Below, one piece after another: positions 21,052-31,491 of a stretch of DNA of 64,000 nt. The notes below the pieces were generated by a model, which had not been told where the DNA came from, made no database searches, and saw only the letters and a program-made list of their open reading frames with translations. Every line of letters starts with the position of its first letter. The stretch's first letter is position 1. Source of the DNA: Gari tellinella (lineage: Eukaryota; Mollusca; Bivalvia; Cardiida; Psammobiidae). A program made the position numbers and the translations under genes. The stretch lies in assembly GCA_922989275.2 (NCBI GenBank), contig OV277862.1, positions 19,325,543 to 19,389,542 on the forward strand, read 5' to 3'.

Positions 21052-21300
21052 ATATTAACTATGAGCTTCACTTATGAGGCGGTTTCGCTTAGTTTGTACA
21101 CCAAATAAGAAAGTGCTGCTAACCAGGTAATGGCGTTGCCATAGAATGACGTCATAGTTGACGTCTAGGACGACGTCCCGTCATGCATCACGGAACATGC
21201 GCACCACAACTTCCACATTTCGTGAATGACGTTTCACCTTTACAGTACCGGGGGCCGGATATAAACTATGATTGAAAACATTGTAGATGAAGATTAAAGG
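21052..21300 (-). promoter_or_regulatory. Probable promoter/5' UTR of the repeat-protein gene
   Basis: A perfect CRE palindrome TGACGTCA (21147-21154) lies about 100 bp upstream of the start codon. It overlaps by two bases an X-box-like GTTGCCATAGAATG (21135-21148; only the GTTGCCAT half is good). GAACATGCGCACC resembles an NRF1 half site. These are sequence matches only. Confidence 0.35.
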
Positions 21301-21629
21301 AACCTCTGGTAAAAATGTTATGAGACAAAGCCTTCGTGACTAAAATGTACAGCGACCATTTATAAGAAACTTCGTCTTCATATTTGGTGCAGTTGTAAAC
21401 GGGCAAGACTAGTACTAGTTAAGACCTTTCCATGCACACAAAAAGTTTGACCTTTGTGACTTTGAACTCAGGCTCTACTTCAAAATTTTGAAATGTGCCC
21501 CTGGCGATCTCCGACAACTTTTGTTACAATTGATAGCAAAATGTCAAGCCGTGCAGACCCTAACTCTGATTTGGGTATAGATTCTGTACCATTTGCCGTT
21601 ACTGACAAACGTACTCCTCAATGGTACAC

Positions 21630-22053
21630 TACAGTGTTCCCTCCCTAGTTTAAACATACATGTATTTTATTCCATAAATATACATAGAAATGGAGTTGGG
21701 CCACAAGTTCTCACAACATTAGCTTCGGTCCTTCGTTCCCTCCCTACAACGATTCTCTCCTTACAACGACCCTTGACGCAGTTCCCTAGAAAGGACAGTT
21801 ATGTCAAACTTATTCACGGCTGCAATATCGTCTGCTAAAAAGTGTTTGCTGTTTTCTCAAAATTACATATTGGACATTAGATAGAAAAAAACCCAAAATG
21901 ACGAGTGACAAACAGCTTGAATGGGCGTCTGTTCTGGATTCAAGCTGTTTGCAAATGTAAGCCAATTTCCCTCGCTATAACGACTACCTCTGAGCAACGC
22001 ACACAATTTTTCTCTCCCATAATTGGGTGTCGTTGCAGAGAGGGAGCGCTGTA
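21630..22053 (-). repeat. MITE M with HP1, carrying an insertion
   Basis: TA|CAGTGTTCCCTCCC at the left, AGAGAGGGAGCGCTG|TA at the right. About 90 bp of unrelated sequence (about 21648-21735) interrupts the left end, after which TTCCCTCCCTACAACG resumes. HP1 keeps CAGCTTGAAT / ATTCAAGCTG. Confidence 0.8.
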
Positions 22054-22149
22054 TTTGTAAATGACGAGTATACTCGATCGTCGCTAGGGTTTAAACAGTA
22101 TTGGACAGCGGGTGTATGTACCTGTTCATTGGAAAGTACTGTAAAAGAT

Positions 22150-22320
22150 TAGGCTGCCTTAAGTTGATCATAACAAAATCCTAAGACTTCCAATTTTTTC
22201 TATTTTTCAAACGCGGTGAATTAAAGCAGGTTGAACGTAAAACAGAAAGCGCCTTAAGGCACATTCTGCTTTACTTTCAACCTTCTTTAAGTATTTTCTT
22301 GTCCTCAAAGTTAAAATACC
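22150..22320. repeat. MITE K with HP2
   Basis: AGGCTGCCTTAAGTTGATCA leads into 'aaaatcctaagacttcc', then HP2 (AAAGCAGGTTGAACG and CTTTCAACCTTCTTT). The far end is lost. Confidence 0.65.
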
Positions 22321-22529
22321 GACGATTATTTCACACCTACATCGATTAAACCAATCGAAAGCCCCTCTTTCTACCACGTGACGGTACAAGAGAACCCTAT
22401 ATTGTACCGGAATTTAAAAAATCTATCCCAGAAGGCCATATTTTTCTCATATTGGACTCCGATCCAAAAAACCTATATTTTTCATATTGGACTGGACAAC
22501 TCTTCCGACACTCTATTAAGAGTAACTTC

Positions 22530-22655
22530 CCTTGGCATTTCACCTTGTTCCATCTCTGCAATGACACCCACTTGGAGACACATATTGTGTGTGTTGCTCG
22601 GAGCGAGTCTTTATAGAAAGGGAAAAATAAGACTTGGCTTACATTTGCAATATTT
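22530..22655 (+). repeat. MITE M, 5' fragment
   Basis: 'gacacccacttggagacaca', 'gtgttgctcggagcgagtc' and 'ggcttacatttgcaa' follow the M layout up to the place where HP1 would start. Confidence 0.55.
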
Positions 22656-23805
22656 ATTTAATTTAATGACGTAACGATAAACAATATGCTGTAGACGTTT
22701 TGGCGCGTTAACGTTCAAACGTAAAATACAGTAAATAACGTGGTGACGTTATAAAACTTGCTTTATTCGTTTTTCCGTCTCTTTCCCGGGGTACTCTCTT
22801 ATAGAGATCTAACCCATGGTCGGGGGAGCACTCCCTTCAGCCGGCAGGGCCTAATTGCATAGTCTAAAGTGGCTGTTTTTGAGCATCGGATGATGGTACC
22901 CAAAGTGAAATTTTGAAGTTTATTATTGTGCTAATTGCTATTTTATCCCTATATGTTAATGGTTTCCAGAACTCATGTCAGGATGAGGCAAAGGTGGTGT
23001 GGTAAGGATTGGTGGAAAGCCCCGCGCGGAAGCATCCAAGGCATCACTCGGTCAGCATCAATCGTCCAGCCTTTGAGGTCGTGCTAGGAAATTCCCAGAT
23101 ATGTGCATGGCGGAGTCGGCGTTGTGACCACGACAAAAACGGCCCTGAAAAAGTTGTTTTTCTATATTATGAATATAATTTTTGTTTATCCGAATATACA
23201 TTTTAAAAATGCATAAGATAATTTATGCCTTATCGGACTGAAATTCTAAACATTAGTAAGTTTTATAATCATAACAACAAAAGAAAAAATATGAAAATGC
23301 TTTTGAGGAATAAAATTACTGTAGGTATTTCTTCACTTTTAAAGGGAGGTAATTCATAAAGTTCGTTATATCATAATTTGAAAAAACGACCCTTTGTTAG
23401 ATTTCTTACACCTTTAACATGTTTAAAAAGAGTATATTGATGGAGGTAAATGATTAAAAATTAGATCTAGAACAGAACATTATGCAAAATGATACGTGTA
23501 GACGATTATAGATTTGAAATAAATCTACTGGTGTGAGTAATAGCATTTTGGAGCTGTTTATAAGAGAGTTACGTCCACTCAGAGTCATGCGTGTAAATGT
23601 ATAAAATTTAAAAGTAGTCGCCTCGGTAAGATTGTAGTTATAATGTACTGTTAAGTGTTAAGTGATCTACACTATTGTTTGTTTTTCATTGCAAAATAGC
23701 AAAATGGCGAATGCTTTTGGAGCGGAAAGTGGGGGTAATTCATATAGGTTATATAAAGTAGGCCTAAGGATTAAACTTAAATGCTTCAAATCAAAGGTAA
23801 CTTTC
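22656..23805. other. Spacer, nothing recognised
   Basis: Mixed composition. A GC-richer patch at 22980-23140 is open for 66 codons but shows no family resemblance or splice context I can support. Confidence 0.35.
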
Positions 23806-23810
23806 CGAAT

Positions 23811-23932
23811 AGCGGCAGTCGACAAATTTAAGCAGATGGTATTGCAGCCATGAAAAGAGTTAGACATAAAAAATATTGTCCTGTTTAGGGAACTGCGACA
23901 AGAGCCGGTGTAGGGAGGGAACACTGTATTTT
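23811..23932 (+). repeat. MITE M, 3' fragment
   Basis: AAGCAGATGGTATTGCAGCC then 'tttagggaactgcgac' and the end GTAGGGAGGGAACACTG|TA match family M. Confidence 0.7.
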
Positions 23933-24031
23933 GTTTTTAGAAATTGCGAAGTCAAAGGCTAGGCTAGGCTAGAATGAATAGGAAAAAAATGCATGTGGTT
24001 TCTTTTGTCATTTTATAATTTTATGGTGTGA

Positions 24032-24207
24032 AATAAAGAGGTAATTTAACAGTGTTGAGTACAATACTGAATTCTATTGGACTCGTACACAGCAGTCATA
24101 ATCCATATTGGACTCGGCTATCGCCTCGTCCAATATGAATTATGGCTGCTGTGTACTCGTCCAATAGATTTCAGTATTGTACTCAACACTGTTAAATAAC
24201 CTCTTAT
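24032..24207. repeat. Long near-perfect palindrome
   Basis: AACAGTGTTGAGTACAATAC mirrors GTATTGTACTCAACACTGTT, and inner arms GTACACAGCAG / CTGCTGTGTAC and CCATATTGGAC / GTCCAATATG are also complementary. It is about 175 bp and not seen elsewhere in the window. A K-element end (AAATGGCAGTCCTGT) lies just right, at 24220-24245. Confidence 0.85.
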
Positions 24208-24246
24208 TATAATCGGAAAATTCCGGAGAAATGGCAGTCCTGTAAA

Positions 24247-24539
24247 ATAAATAAGATGGAGGGCAAATAACAATACCTGATTCTGTTTCAAACTTTATTT
24301 ATCTTCTAAATGCTCTGACAACAATCTTAAACTTTAGAAGCTCTCACTCCATACATCACACACATCACGCTTAAACAACACACCTTATCATATAGTTCGT
24401 GCTATCAAACATCTATTTACATATTTATAACTTATATACAAAATACAGTCAATTTGCATTGTTTTTAAGATAGGTGGCAAGTTGACGCAGGACAACATCA
24501 ATGATAAAATGATCTTAAAGCGTTATTTTAAACGTTATC
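24247..24539. other. Spacer, nothing recognised
   Basis: AT-rich with a short reiterated 'cgttatttt/cgttatctt' phrase near 24520-24555. No coding signal. Confidence 0.35.
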
Positions 24540-24760
24540 TTAAACGTTATTTCCCCCGTTTAAACAAAACGGAAATGCAAAGCAATTAAATTAGGAAAGT
24601 TTCATATTTAAGAAAGTCTTAACGATTTATTTTAATCTGAATGTCAAACAGTTTGAAGCCTGATCAGACGCTGGGTTACCTGACGTCTGATCTGGTACCA
24701 AGCTCTTTGCAACGGACACAAGGTTTTATTGGGAAAGCATAACGCCTTCTCTACTGTATA
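24540..24760. repeat. MITE I with HP1
   Basis: 'ttatttcccccgtttaaac' at the left and GCCTTCTCTACTGTA at the right. HP1 (24648-24714) has CAGTTTGAAGCCTG on the left and an imperfect TGGTACCAAGCTC on the right. Confidence 0.65.
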
Positions 24761-24781
24761 TATTGCCATGCTTCTTTATTC

Positions 24782-25051
24782 TTAACTCATTCACCCCTGG
24801 AATTTTTAATGGACAATTCCGATTTCAAAATACGTCTAGTCCATTTTTGACTATTTAGTGAACGATTTTAACGATTTTGACGATTTAAACAATATATTTC
24901 AAAATGAAAAACAGTGCAGACCCTGGTCAGAGGGCTCCTTATGGAGCCCTCTGATCAGGGTCTACACTATTTGCATAGGACAAGTGTAATCTTCACAGAT
25001 ATACTGTTTGTAAATAACGAGTATACTCGTCGCTAGGGTTGAATGTGTTAA
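24782..25051 (+). repeat. MITE B (TTAA-flanked) with HP1 variant
   Basis: TTAACTCATTCACCCCTGG at the left, GGTTGAATGTGTTAA at the right. The hairpin is CAGTGCAGACCCTGGTCAG with AGGGCTCC / GGAGCCCT and GGGTCTACACTAT. Confidence 0.85.
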
Positions 25052-25483
25052 CAAGATTGACTGGGCATCCAAAATAAAAGTCCTAATATGTAACCATCAT
25101 CAAGCTGTATTAAGGATGAGGGCTCCTAATGAGATCGGACCAAAGTCGATATTCTACGTACAGCGTCAACAGCCGACCAGTCCCGAACCATGTCGCATTT
25201 TCTTTTCAGCTCAATAAAAGAGTATTGATTATATAATTCATATACAGAAAATGAAGAAATAGGATTTGCAATACCCTGTTTGAAAATAAGCAAAAAAATA
25301 TTAAAAATTTAAAACGTTAGTAACTTAAGGAGGAAATATCCTCATATCTGCGTTTCACTTGCCGCTCGAACTAAGTTGCCAAATGTTTATTAAACCGATC
25401 ACTAATAATATTGTCATGGTCAATGTTGTCATGAATGCTCTTCTCGTCGACCTACTCTACGCTTGACCTAGTTCTAAACTATT

Positions 25484-25813
25484 TACAGTACTACCTATCC
25501 TCAAAATAACGATTCCCTCCTTACAACAACGCTTACCGCTGTTCCCAAAATAACACATTTCACTGTTGCAAATACTGCTTTAAACTTGTCGTCTGCTGTT
25601 TTTCCTCAAAGTTACATATTGAAAACTTTGATAGAAAAAAACATAATGGCGAGTGGCATACAACGTGAATACAGATAAGATGCCGCGTTACGCGGCATCT
25701 TAATTGGATTAAAGCTGTTTGCAAATATGAGTCAACTTCCCTACATATAACAACTTCCTCCGAAAAACAAACAAAATCACCCATTGGGTGTTGTTGTAGA
25801 AAGGGAGCACTGT
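25484..25813 (-). repeat. MITE M with HP1
   Basis: TA|CAGTACTACCTATCC at the left and GAAAGGGAGCACTG at the right. HP1 has a GATGCCGCGTTACGCGGCATC core, where the G-to-A change in one arm is matched in the other. Confidence 0.8.
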
Positions 25814-25923
25814 TGTTGTAATGCTAGTGTGGTGAATTCAGTCCTAGGCGTTCAGCAAAACTATTTCCATTCAATTTGAACGATATAGAGTTGTGTACCT
25901 TATAATTCACCCCATCAGCACTA

Positions 25924-26124
25924 TTAACCCTTTGCCTGCACTGATGTTTGCAAACAGTTTAGATCCAGATCAGACGCCGCGATACGCGGCGTCTGATCTG
26001 GATCCAAACTGTTTGACACTCGTCTTTATGTATCTTTACTTAAAAATGTATTAATCTAATTGTTTTACAAATCTTGCAGACGACAATTTCGAAGCAGACG
26101 ATATCACCGCAGGATAAGGGTTAA
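25924..26124 (+). repeat. MITE D (TTAA-flanked), complete, with HP1
   Basis: TTAACCCTTTGCCTGCACTG at the left and CGCAGGATAAGGGTTAA at the right, a piggyBac-like end sequence. HP1 (about 25947-26017) is nearly perfect: CAGTTTAGATCC / GGATCCAAACTG with GACGCCGCG / CGCGGCGTC. Confidence 0.9.
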
Positions 26125-26281
26125 ACTCACAATTGACTAAACTGCTATAATAGCATAAAAATGTGCCTCTACAATCATATATGAGAAAACAAAATACTGA
26201 TAAATGCATGTGGTCAAACAGTAAAATTACAAAATACTATCACGTTGGAGTTCGATAAAATATCCATGCGCCTAGATTTAA

Positions 26282-26516
26282 TCTTTTACCCCATATCCTG
26301 TTTCTACTTGTGATTGATCGGGTTTACGTGATTAACTTAACCCATTACCCTACCGAATGTTTTGAAATTTTAGCTTTCTTTAAGATAACATTTGCTAAAA
26401 TACGGAAAATAATTATCATGATGCATATTCATGTTTGTATAATTTTGAACTGTTTTCTTCCGTATAGGGAAACATTAAACGTGTAAAAATGCGTATTTAT
26501 GGAGTAATATGTTAAA
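26282..26516 (+). repeat. MITE C lacking the hairpin
   Basis: TTTTACCCCATATCCTGTTT, then a second start TTAACCCATTACCCTACC, and the normal 3' half ending GGAGTAATATGTTAA. HP2 has been replaced or deleted. Confidence 0.65.
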
Positions 26517-26670
26517 ATCAATTGAAGTAAGTGTTACGAGTCCCGTGGCTTGGAACATAAATATACTGTAGATTTGTGTTATTCTATAGGTAGCATCTTT
26601 CTTTTCTTTTCTTTTTAATGATAAGAAATCAACAATAATTATCTAAACCAAAAAATCGAGTTTAATTCCT

Positions 26671-26870
26671 GCGTTTCCACGGAATAACATGCCTCGATGC
26701 AGCGTAATGTCTACTTTTCCACGGAATTACATGCCTCGGTGCAGCGTAATGTCTACTTTTCCACGGAATAACATGCCTCACCACAGCGTAATGTCTACTT
26801 TTCCACGGAATTTCATGCCTCGATGCAGCGTAATTTCTACTTTGGAATTACATGCCTCATCGCAGCGTAG
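26671..26870 (+). repeat. 42-bp minisatellite, about 4.5 copies
   Basis: TTTCCACGGAATAACATGCC recurs every 42 bp with 'agcgtaatgtctac' between. The 42-bp period keeps a frame open, which explains the 64-codon ORF here; I do not call it a gene. Confidence 0.85.
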
Positions 26871-27570
26871 ACGTGAACGTTAGGCTGAGGTATAGCAGCA
26901 AGAAAAGGGTTAACACGAAAACTTAACATCTGTGCTATATGCATGGCGCTCCATTATCGCCAGCCGTAATATCAATTACCTTAGTCTCGCCTTCGTGTCT
27001 TCACTGTGTGACAAAAAAATCTCTTTTGACATATCAGTTGGAAACCAAAATATACTTCAGTTTAAGCGAAAACTTCAAGGGATTTCAAAGATGTTAGTAC
27101 TAAATAGAACTATTAACTTAACATGACTGCATCTAAACCATAAAATCAGTCATGTCTATTCATATTTAAACATGAATGAGTCTTTACCATGTATTAATAA
27201 TAACCGGTGTACATTGTACATATTTACACATTAGATAACAATTTACCTTTTAAAATTGTAATTTTTTTTTATAAAATTGTTTTTTCTATATTTCTACCTC
27301 TATTGACCTTTATCAAAGAAATTAATGTTCAAATACACGTCACCTTTTTTATGCATTCAGCCATATGGCTGAATGCATGGAACAAAATGTCACGTGTTTT
27401 TGCCTAATATTTGTTTTTATATAATACCAATTTCCGTTTGGAATATTGTTACAAAAAATGTATTGAAAACTAGCAAACATGTATTAGAAAATCTAGTTGT
27501 GACTCAGAAAAATATTTCTCACATAACTACCCTAGTTTTCTACAGCGAACAATGATCACGAATATCCTTG
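26871..27570. other. AT-rich spacer with a perfect 28-bp palindrome
   Basis: No gene is seen. ATGCATTCAGCCAT followed directly by ATGGCTGAATGCAT (27351-27378) is a perfect palindrome with no spacer. Confidence 0.6.
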
Positions 27571-27572
27571 TC

Positions 27573-27881
27573 TCCAACATGTGTGAGATAAATTTGATGA
27601 CGTCACTCTAACGTCACTATTAATAAAGGCGTTATAGCTTCACCGGGGTTCCAAAATAAAACCTATTGCTTTAAAATATAATTCAAAATGTTTGGTTATG
27701 TGAGAAAAAGAATCTGTCACTCGTCGATGTTTCAGACAAGTTGATTTCAAACTCGTCTGGAATAGAAAGGTTATTAAGCTCGCCAAGGCTCGCTTAATAA
27801 CTTTTCGATTCTAGAATCGGTTGCGATCAGCTTGTCTCAAAGCTCGACTCATGAAATATTCTTTATGTCTCACACATTGGA
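27573..27881. repeat. Foldback element with ACATGTGTGAGA ends
   Basis: The ends TCCAACATGTGTGAGATAAA and CTTTATGTCTCACACATTGG are inverted. An inner inverted core at about 27719-27861 pairs AGGTTATTAAGCTCGCC with CTCGCTTAATAACTT. It also holds TGATGACGTCAC at 27596-27607. Confidence 0.75.
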
Positions 27882-28105
27882 AAAGAGAATAGCAAGATGA
27901 GTCACATCAGTAGATTCGCGGTATCGAAGAAGGAACATAATACTCTGTTTGCGATAACCGGGAGACTTCTTACAAAAACTACCATAACATCTTGAAATTT
28001 AGGGCATCTTCCATAATTGCTGCAATTATCCTAAAAATGAAACTACAAGTTCACATGTAATTACTTTTATCACACAGTAATTTATCCAAAATAGCAAACT
28101 AAAAG
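27882..28105. other. Spacer, nothing recognised
   Basis: AT-rich, no ORF or repeat that I can name. Confidence 0.35.
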
Positions 28106-28176
28106 GCAAACAGTGAAAAGCCTGATCAGATTGCTGCTGAGGGAGCAGTTTAATCAGGTTCTAAAATGTTTTCTCG
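28106..28176. repeat. Solitary decayed HP1
   Basis: GCAAACAGTGAAAAGCCTG and ATCAGGTTCTAAAATGTTTT with a short GCTGCTGAGGGAGC centre. Confidence 0.55.
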
Positions 28177-28585
28177 TGTCTATCCTAAATTTCAGCTCCT
28201 TGGGCCAATCTGGATGGAACAGAGATGTTTTAGTTACCTAAAATTAAAAGTTACAGCTTTAACATAGACCCAAGATAAGAAGGATAACCTTAAACTTATA
28301 AATTGATATGGAAACGTATTGAAATTGTTTCTAATTAGTAGTCAACACAGAGATGTTGATTTTGGTAGGAGCATAAAACATAATATTGAAAATAGCTCCA
28401 TCTCATCTGTACTTATGTATATCTATCCATTATGTAGCAATATTTTGAGCAAATATATTTGTAGTATTGTTTAACATCAATCAAGCCAACAGTTATTTAC
28501 AAAAAGATCTCTTTGTATATAACATAAAGCAAATGTATTTACAAAGCACTCAGCAAAAAGGAGGCAAGACAAATACAATTCATGT

Positions 28586-28800
28586 TTAACCCTTTCACTC
28601 TCAAAGACATCATAAAGCGCATTTGCAATCAATTTTGATCCTGATCGGACGCTGCTTGACAATGCGTCTAATCAGGATCAAAACTGTTTGCAATTTGTTT
28701 TAAAAATTACGTCTGTTATACTGTCATAAAGCTAACTTTTAAAACGATATTGCAAACAACAATATTGAAGCAGACGACAATGTGGCGGTGAAGGGGTTAA
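28586..28800 (+). repeat. MITE D, complete, with HP1
   Basis: TTAACCCTTTCACTCTCAAA at the left and GGCGGTGAAGGGGTTAA at the right. HP1 pairs TTTTGATCCTGATC with ATCAGGATCAAAAC; the inner stem is mutated. Confidence 0.88.
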
Positions 28801-29055
28801 AACCTCACGATAAATTTCATCATGAAATTGTTACAATCTTAAGACAATTAGCAGTTTAATACTGGAAAAAGTATTGATAAAGCTTTTATGATCATTTCTG
28901 ATAATGTGTGTCATGCATTAATTTGTCATCCGTATTTAAATTGGCAAACTTTGCAGACGTAATCACGGAAGACAAGGGTATACACAAGTTTTCATGTTAA
29001 AACACAGGAGTTTAAATATTGGTAAAAGTAAAATATTCTAGCTGCCCATTAGATG

Positions 29056-29305
29056 TACAGTGGAGAATCTGTTATTCTTTCCCGTTTAAACGCAAACGTA
29101 CGCAAACGCAAAGCGCTAAAACGTAGAAAAAAACAACTTTTGGACAATTCTGATATTTCTTGTTTATCTTGGTGGCAAACAGTTTGGAGCCTGATCAGAC
29201 GCCGGGTTACCCGGCGTCTGATCTGGCTCCAAACTGTTTGCACTGCAAATAAACGTTTTAGCGTAAACGCGTTTATTAGGAAAGAATAACACATTCTCCA
29301 CTGTA
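29056..29305. repeat. MITE I (TA-flanked), complete, with perfect HP1
   Basis: TA|CAGTGGAGAATCTG and CATTCTCCACTG|TA at the ends, GTTTAAACGCAAACG / CGTTTTAGCGTAAACGCG beneath. HP1 (29172-29244) has 17-base outer arms GCAAACAGTTTGGAGCC / GGCTCCAAACTGTTTGC that pair perfectly, plus GCCGGGTTACCCGGC. Confidence 0.9.
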
Positions 29306-29550
29306 ATTAGTTAAATTTAAACGAAAATCCAACGTGTTGAAGGGGTTGTTCAATGATATTGTTCATACAGTAGAGACTAAGGGACTATAGATATTTCCAC
29401 AAAATGACAACCTAACACATTTCTTTTACACAGAGCGTCATGTAATTCAAGGTTACACCATTGAGGGCAAATCAAATCACTTGAAGCACTATACAAGTGC
29501 CGAATTAAACGCATTATTCTATTATCAATTTATCATACTATTCTTTACAC
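29306..29550. other. Spacer, nothing recognised
   Basis: Ordinary AT-rich intergenic sequence. Confidence 0.35.
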
Positions 29551-29745
29551 CCGGCGGACGTAGTCCAGTGACAACGCGCTAGACTACGACGCGAGAGGTC
29601 ATGAGTGCGACTCCTCGTCTGACGAGATTTTATAAACCGAGGTCCGATGTATCAGTGTTTTACCAAGGGCACGTCGCATCAGAAAGAACCAGATAAGTTT
29701 GTCGTTAATGAGAGTAGGGCATCGCGCCCGGGGATTTTGTACAGG
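29551..29745 (+). mobile_element. tRNA-derived SINE
   Basis: Head CGTAGTCCAGTGACAACGCG (A-box-like) and GTGCGACTCCTCG (B-box-like). The body AAAGAACCAGATAAG and GCATCGCGCCCGGGGATTTT matches the SINE at 12540. No tRNA can be folded with confidence. Confidence 0.75.
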
Positions 29746-30042
29746 CTGTTGTGAAAAGAAATTTTGAAACTTCTATTTTAGAGCAGACGACAAAAAAACA
29801 ATTACTCATGTAACAGATGAGAAGGTGGTCATTTTGTGGTATGAATACCTATTGTCAGCGACTGTGCAAAACGAACTACCGGTATTGGTTATGAATGGGA
29901 TATATATATATATGCGACATGTGTTAGGAATGTTTTGTGATTGAATAATGCATTTTAGTAACTGATTACGACTACATAACACATAAGTGTTGTAGGTTTA
30001 TAGTGTTCACCTGCCTTCATTTAGTCGTGCTTCTTCTTATTT

Positions 30043-30245
30043 TAAGGCTGCCATAAGTTGATCATGAAAATCCTAAAAATTTCCAGAATTTCTATTTTTC
30101 AAGCGCGATTACTTTAAGTAGGTTGAAAGTAAAGCAGAATGCGCCTTAATGCGCATTTTGCTTTACATTCAGCCTGCTTAAAGCTACCATCCGCTAGGAT
30201 AAAAGTCCGAAAATTTCGGGAAAATCTGGAGAAATGGCAGCCCTG
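30043..30245. repeat. MITE K, complete, with HP2
   Basis: AGGCTGCCATAAGTTGATCA at the left and GGAGAAATGGCAGCCCTG at the right. The core HP2 is AAAGTAGGTTGAAAG with TTCAGCCTGCTTAAA around TGCGCCTTAATGCGCA. Confidence 0.85.
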
Positions 30246-30259
30246 TTATTTGCAAATGT

Positions 30260-30426
30260 AAACGGAACTCGATACTTCGAACTAACTTAAATCGAATTTA
30301 CAAGTATTTCATAAGTTTAATTTCGATAACTCGATCTCGCTTAATTTGAGAAGGGTTAGCTACGTTTTAAATTTGAAATACGAGTATGTTCGAACTAAAG
30401 CGAGTTCGCATTACCGAGTTTTGACT
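30260..30426. repeat. MITE G foldback
   Basis: AACTCGATACTTCGAACTAA and CGAACTAAAGCGAGTTCGC with 'ttttgacta' at the end, and a 'cgttttaaatttgaaatac' inner part, as at 45021 and 56190. Confidence 0.7.
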
Positions 30427-30461
30427 ATTATAAGCTGATGTAGCAAAGTCGATAACATCAG

Positions 30462-30608
30462 GGCCCAATGTTATAAAGCGCTTGAGTTGAGTCTGAGAAT
30501 GTTCTGAAGCATTGAGTGGCCAAATTTGAGCTTAGGCTCAAATCTGACTAATCAAATTCTTGAGAACAACCTCAGACTCAACTCAAAAGCGTTATATAAC
30601 ATTGAAGC
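30462..30608. repeat. MITE R foldback
   Basis: AATGTTATAAAGCGCTTGAG / CTCAAAAGCGTTATATAACA outside, AAATTTGAGCTTAGGCTCAA / AATCTGAC inside. A second copy is at 36390. Confidence 0.8.
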
Positions 30609-30609
30609 C

Positions 30610-30898
30610 TGAAAGTGGTGAAATATGACTAGAATAGGCGTTCGCTTAAACGGGGCCTATGATTGCTCATAATACTTTGTAATTTTTTTAAATATCAAAA
30701 AAGAACATTATGGCTAATACACTTGTTTAAGCGACCATTTTAATAATGCTACATCGGTTGGTTTTCAGATAATGCGGCCCGTATTGCAGGGCAAATCTAA
30801 TAGAGAAAAACCAAAAACGAGTTTTTGTGAAGTTTTTGTATAAAACTTTTGCCTTGGAATGAACACCCATTGTCTTAAATATCTCATTTGGTTGTTTG
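30610..30898. other. Spacer, nothing recognised
   Basis: AT-rich; the overlapping open frames here are not gene-like. Confidence 0.35.
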
Positions 30899-31056
30899 TT
30901 AACCCATTTGTGCCCACGATCCCATATATGTTTGCTGATAGGAATTTCAATATAAAACAAAATAAAAAAGAAAATTTTGACCAAGCACCCCTTAGATAAA
31001 AATGGACTAATCCAATATATAAACATTGAATGACCAACTGGGCTCAAATGGGTTAA
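30899..31056 (+). repeat. MITE L (TTAA-flanked), hairpin-less
   Basis: TTAACCCATTTGTGCCCACG at the left, TGGGCTCAAATGGGTTAA at the right. GTTTGCTGATAGGAATTTC stands where the L copy at 58327 has HP1 followed by GTTTGCTGACAAGATTTTC. Confidence 0.85.
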
Positions 31057-31079
31057 ACATCTCAATTGGTTGTTTGATA

Positions 31080-31326
31080 ACTCTTTGAACCCTAATCCCG
31101 CATATAGGCGTCTTTTAATACAATGTACATGTGAATAGTACTCTTGTCCTGTGCAAACAGTGAAGGCCCAGATCAGAGGGCTCCGAAAGGAGCCCTCTGA
31201 TCAGGGTCTTCACTGTTTGTCAGTAATGCCAAAAATGACAAAAACAACTCTTAAAAGCCAGAAATGGTCAAGACAAAAATCGAAACTGGAATTGTTCATT
31301 TAAAGTTTCAGGGAGGAAAGAGTTAA
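31080..31326 (-). repeat. MITE B, inverted, with HP1 variant
   Basis: HP1 (31147-31222) pairs GCAAACAGTGAAGGCCC with GGGTCTTCACTGTTTG and AGGGCTCC with GGAGCCCT. The end reads AGGGAGGAAAGAGTTAA. Confidence 0.8.
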
Positions 31327-31491
31327 TGAATGATATTATAACACAGGTTTTGGCTATATTGTACAATGAATGAACTTTATATTATATTTGTCTCAGGCAC
31401 CACCACAAACTTAACAACAAACTTACTATTTACATGAAACAAGATGCCCATTATGGCTTTATGTACAATCATCTGTGTACCATGTACACAC

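Noticed and set aside
23009..23206. 65-codon + ORF starting MVESPARKHPRHH
   Set aside because: GC-richer than its surroundings but without homology, splice sites or neighbours to support it.
30727..31065. Two overlapping minus ORFs of 112 and 90 codons
   Set aside because: They run through a MITE L and AT-rich DNA; composition is not gene-like.
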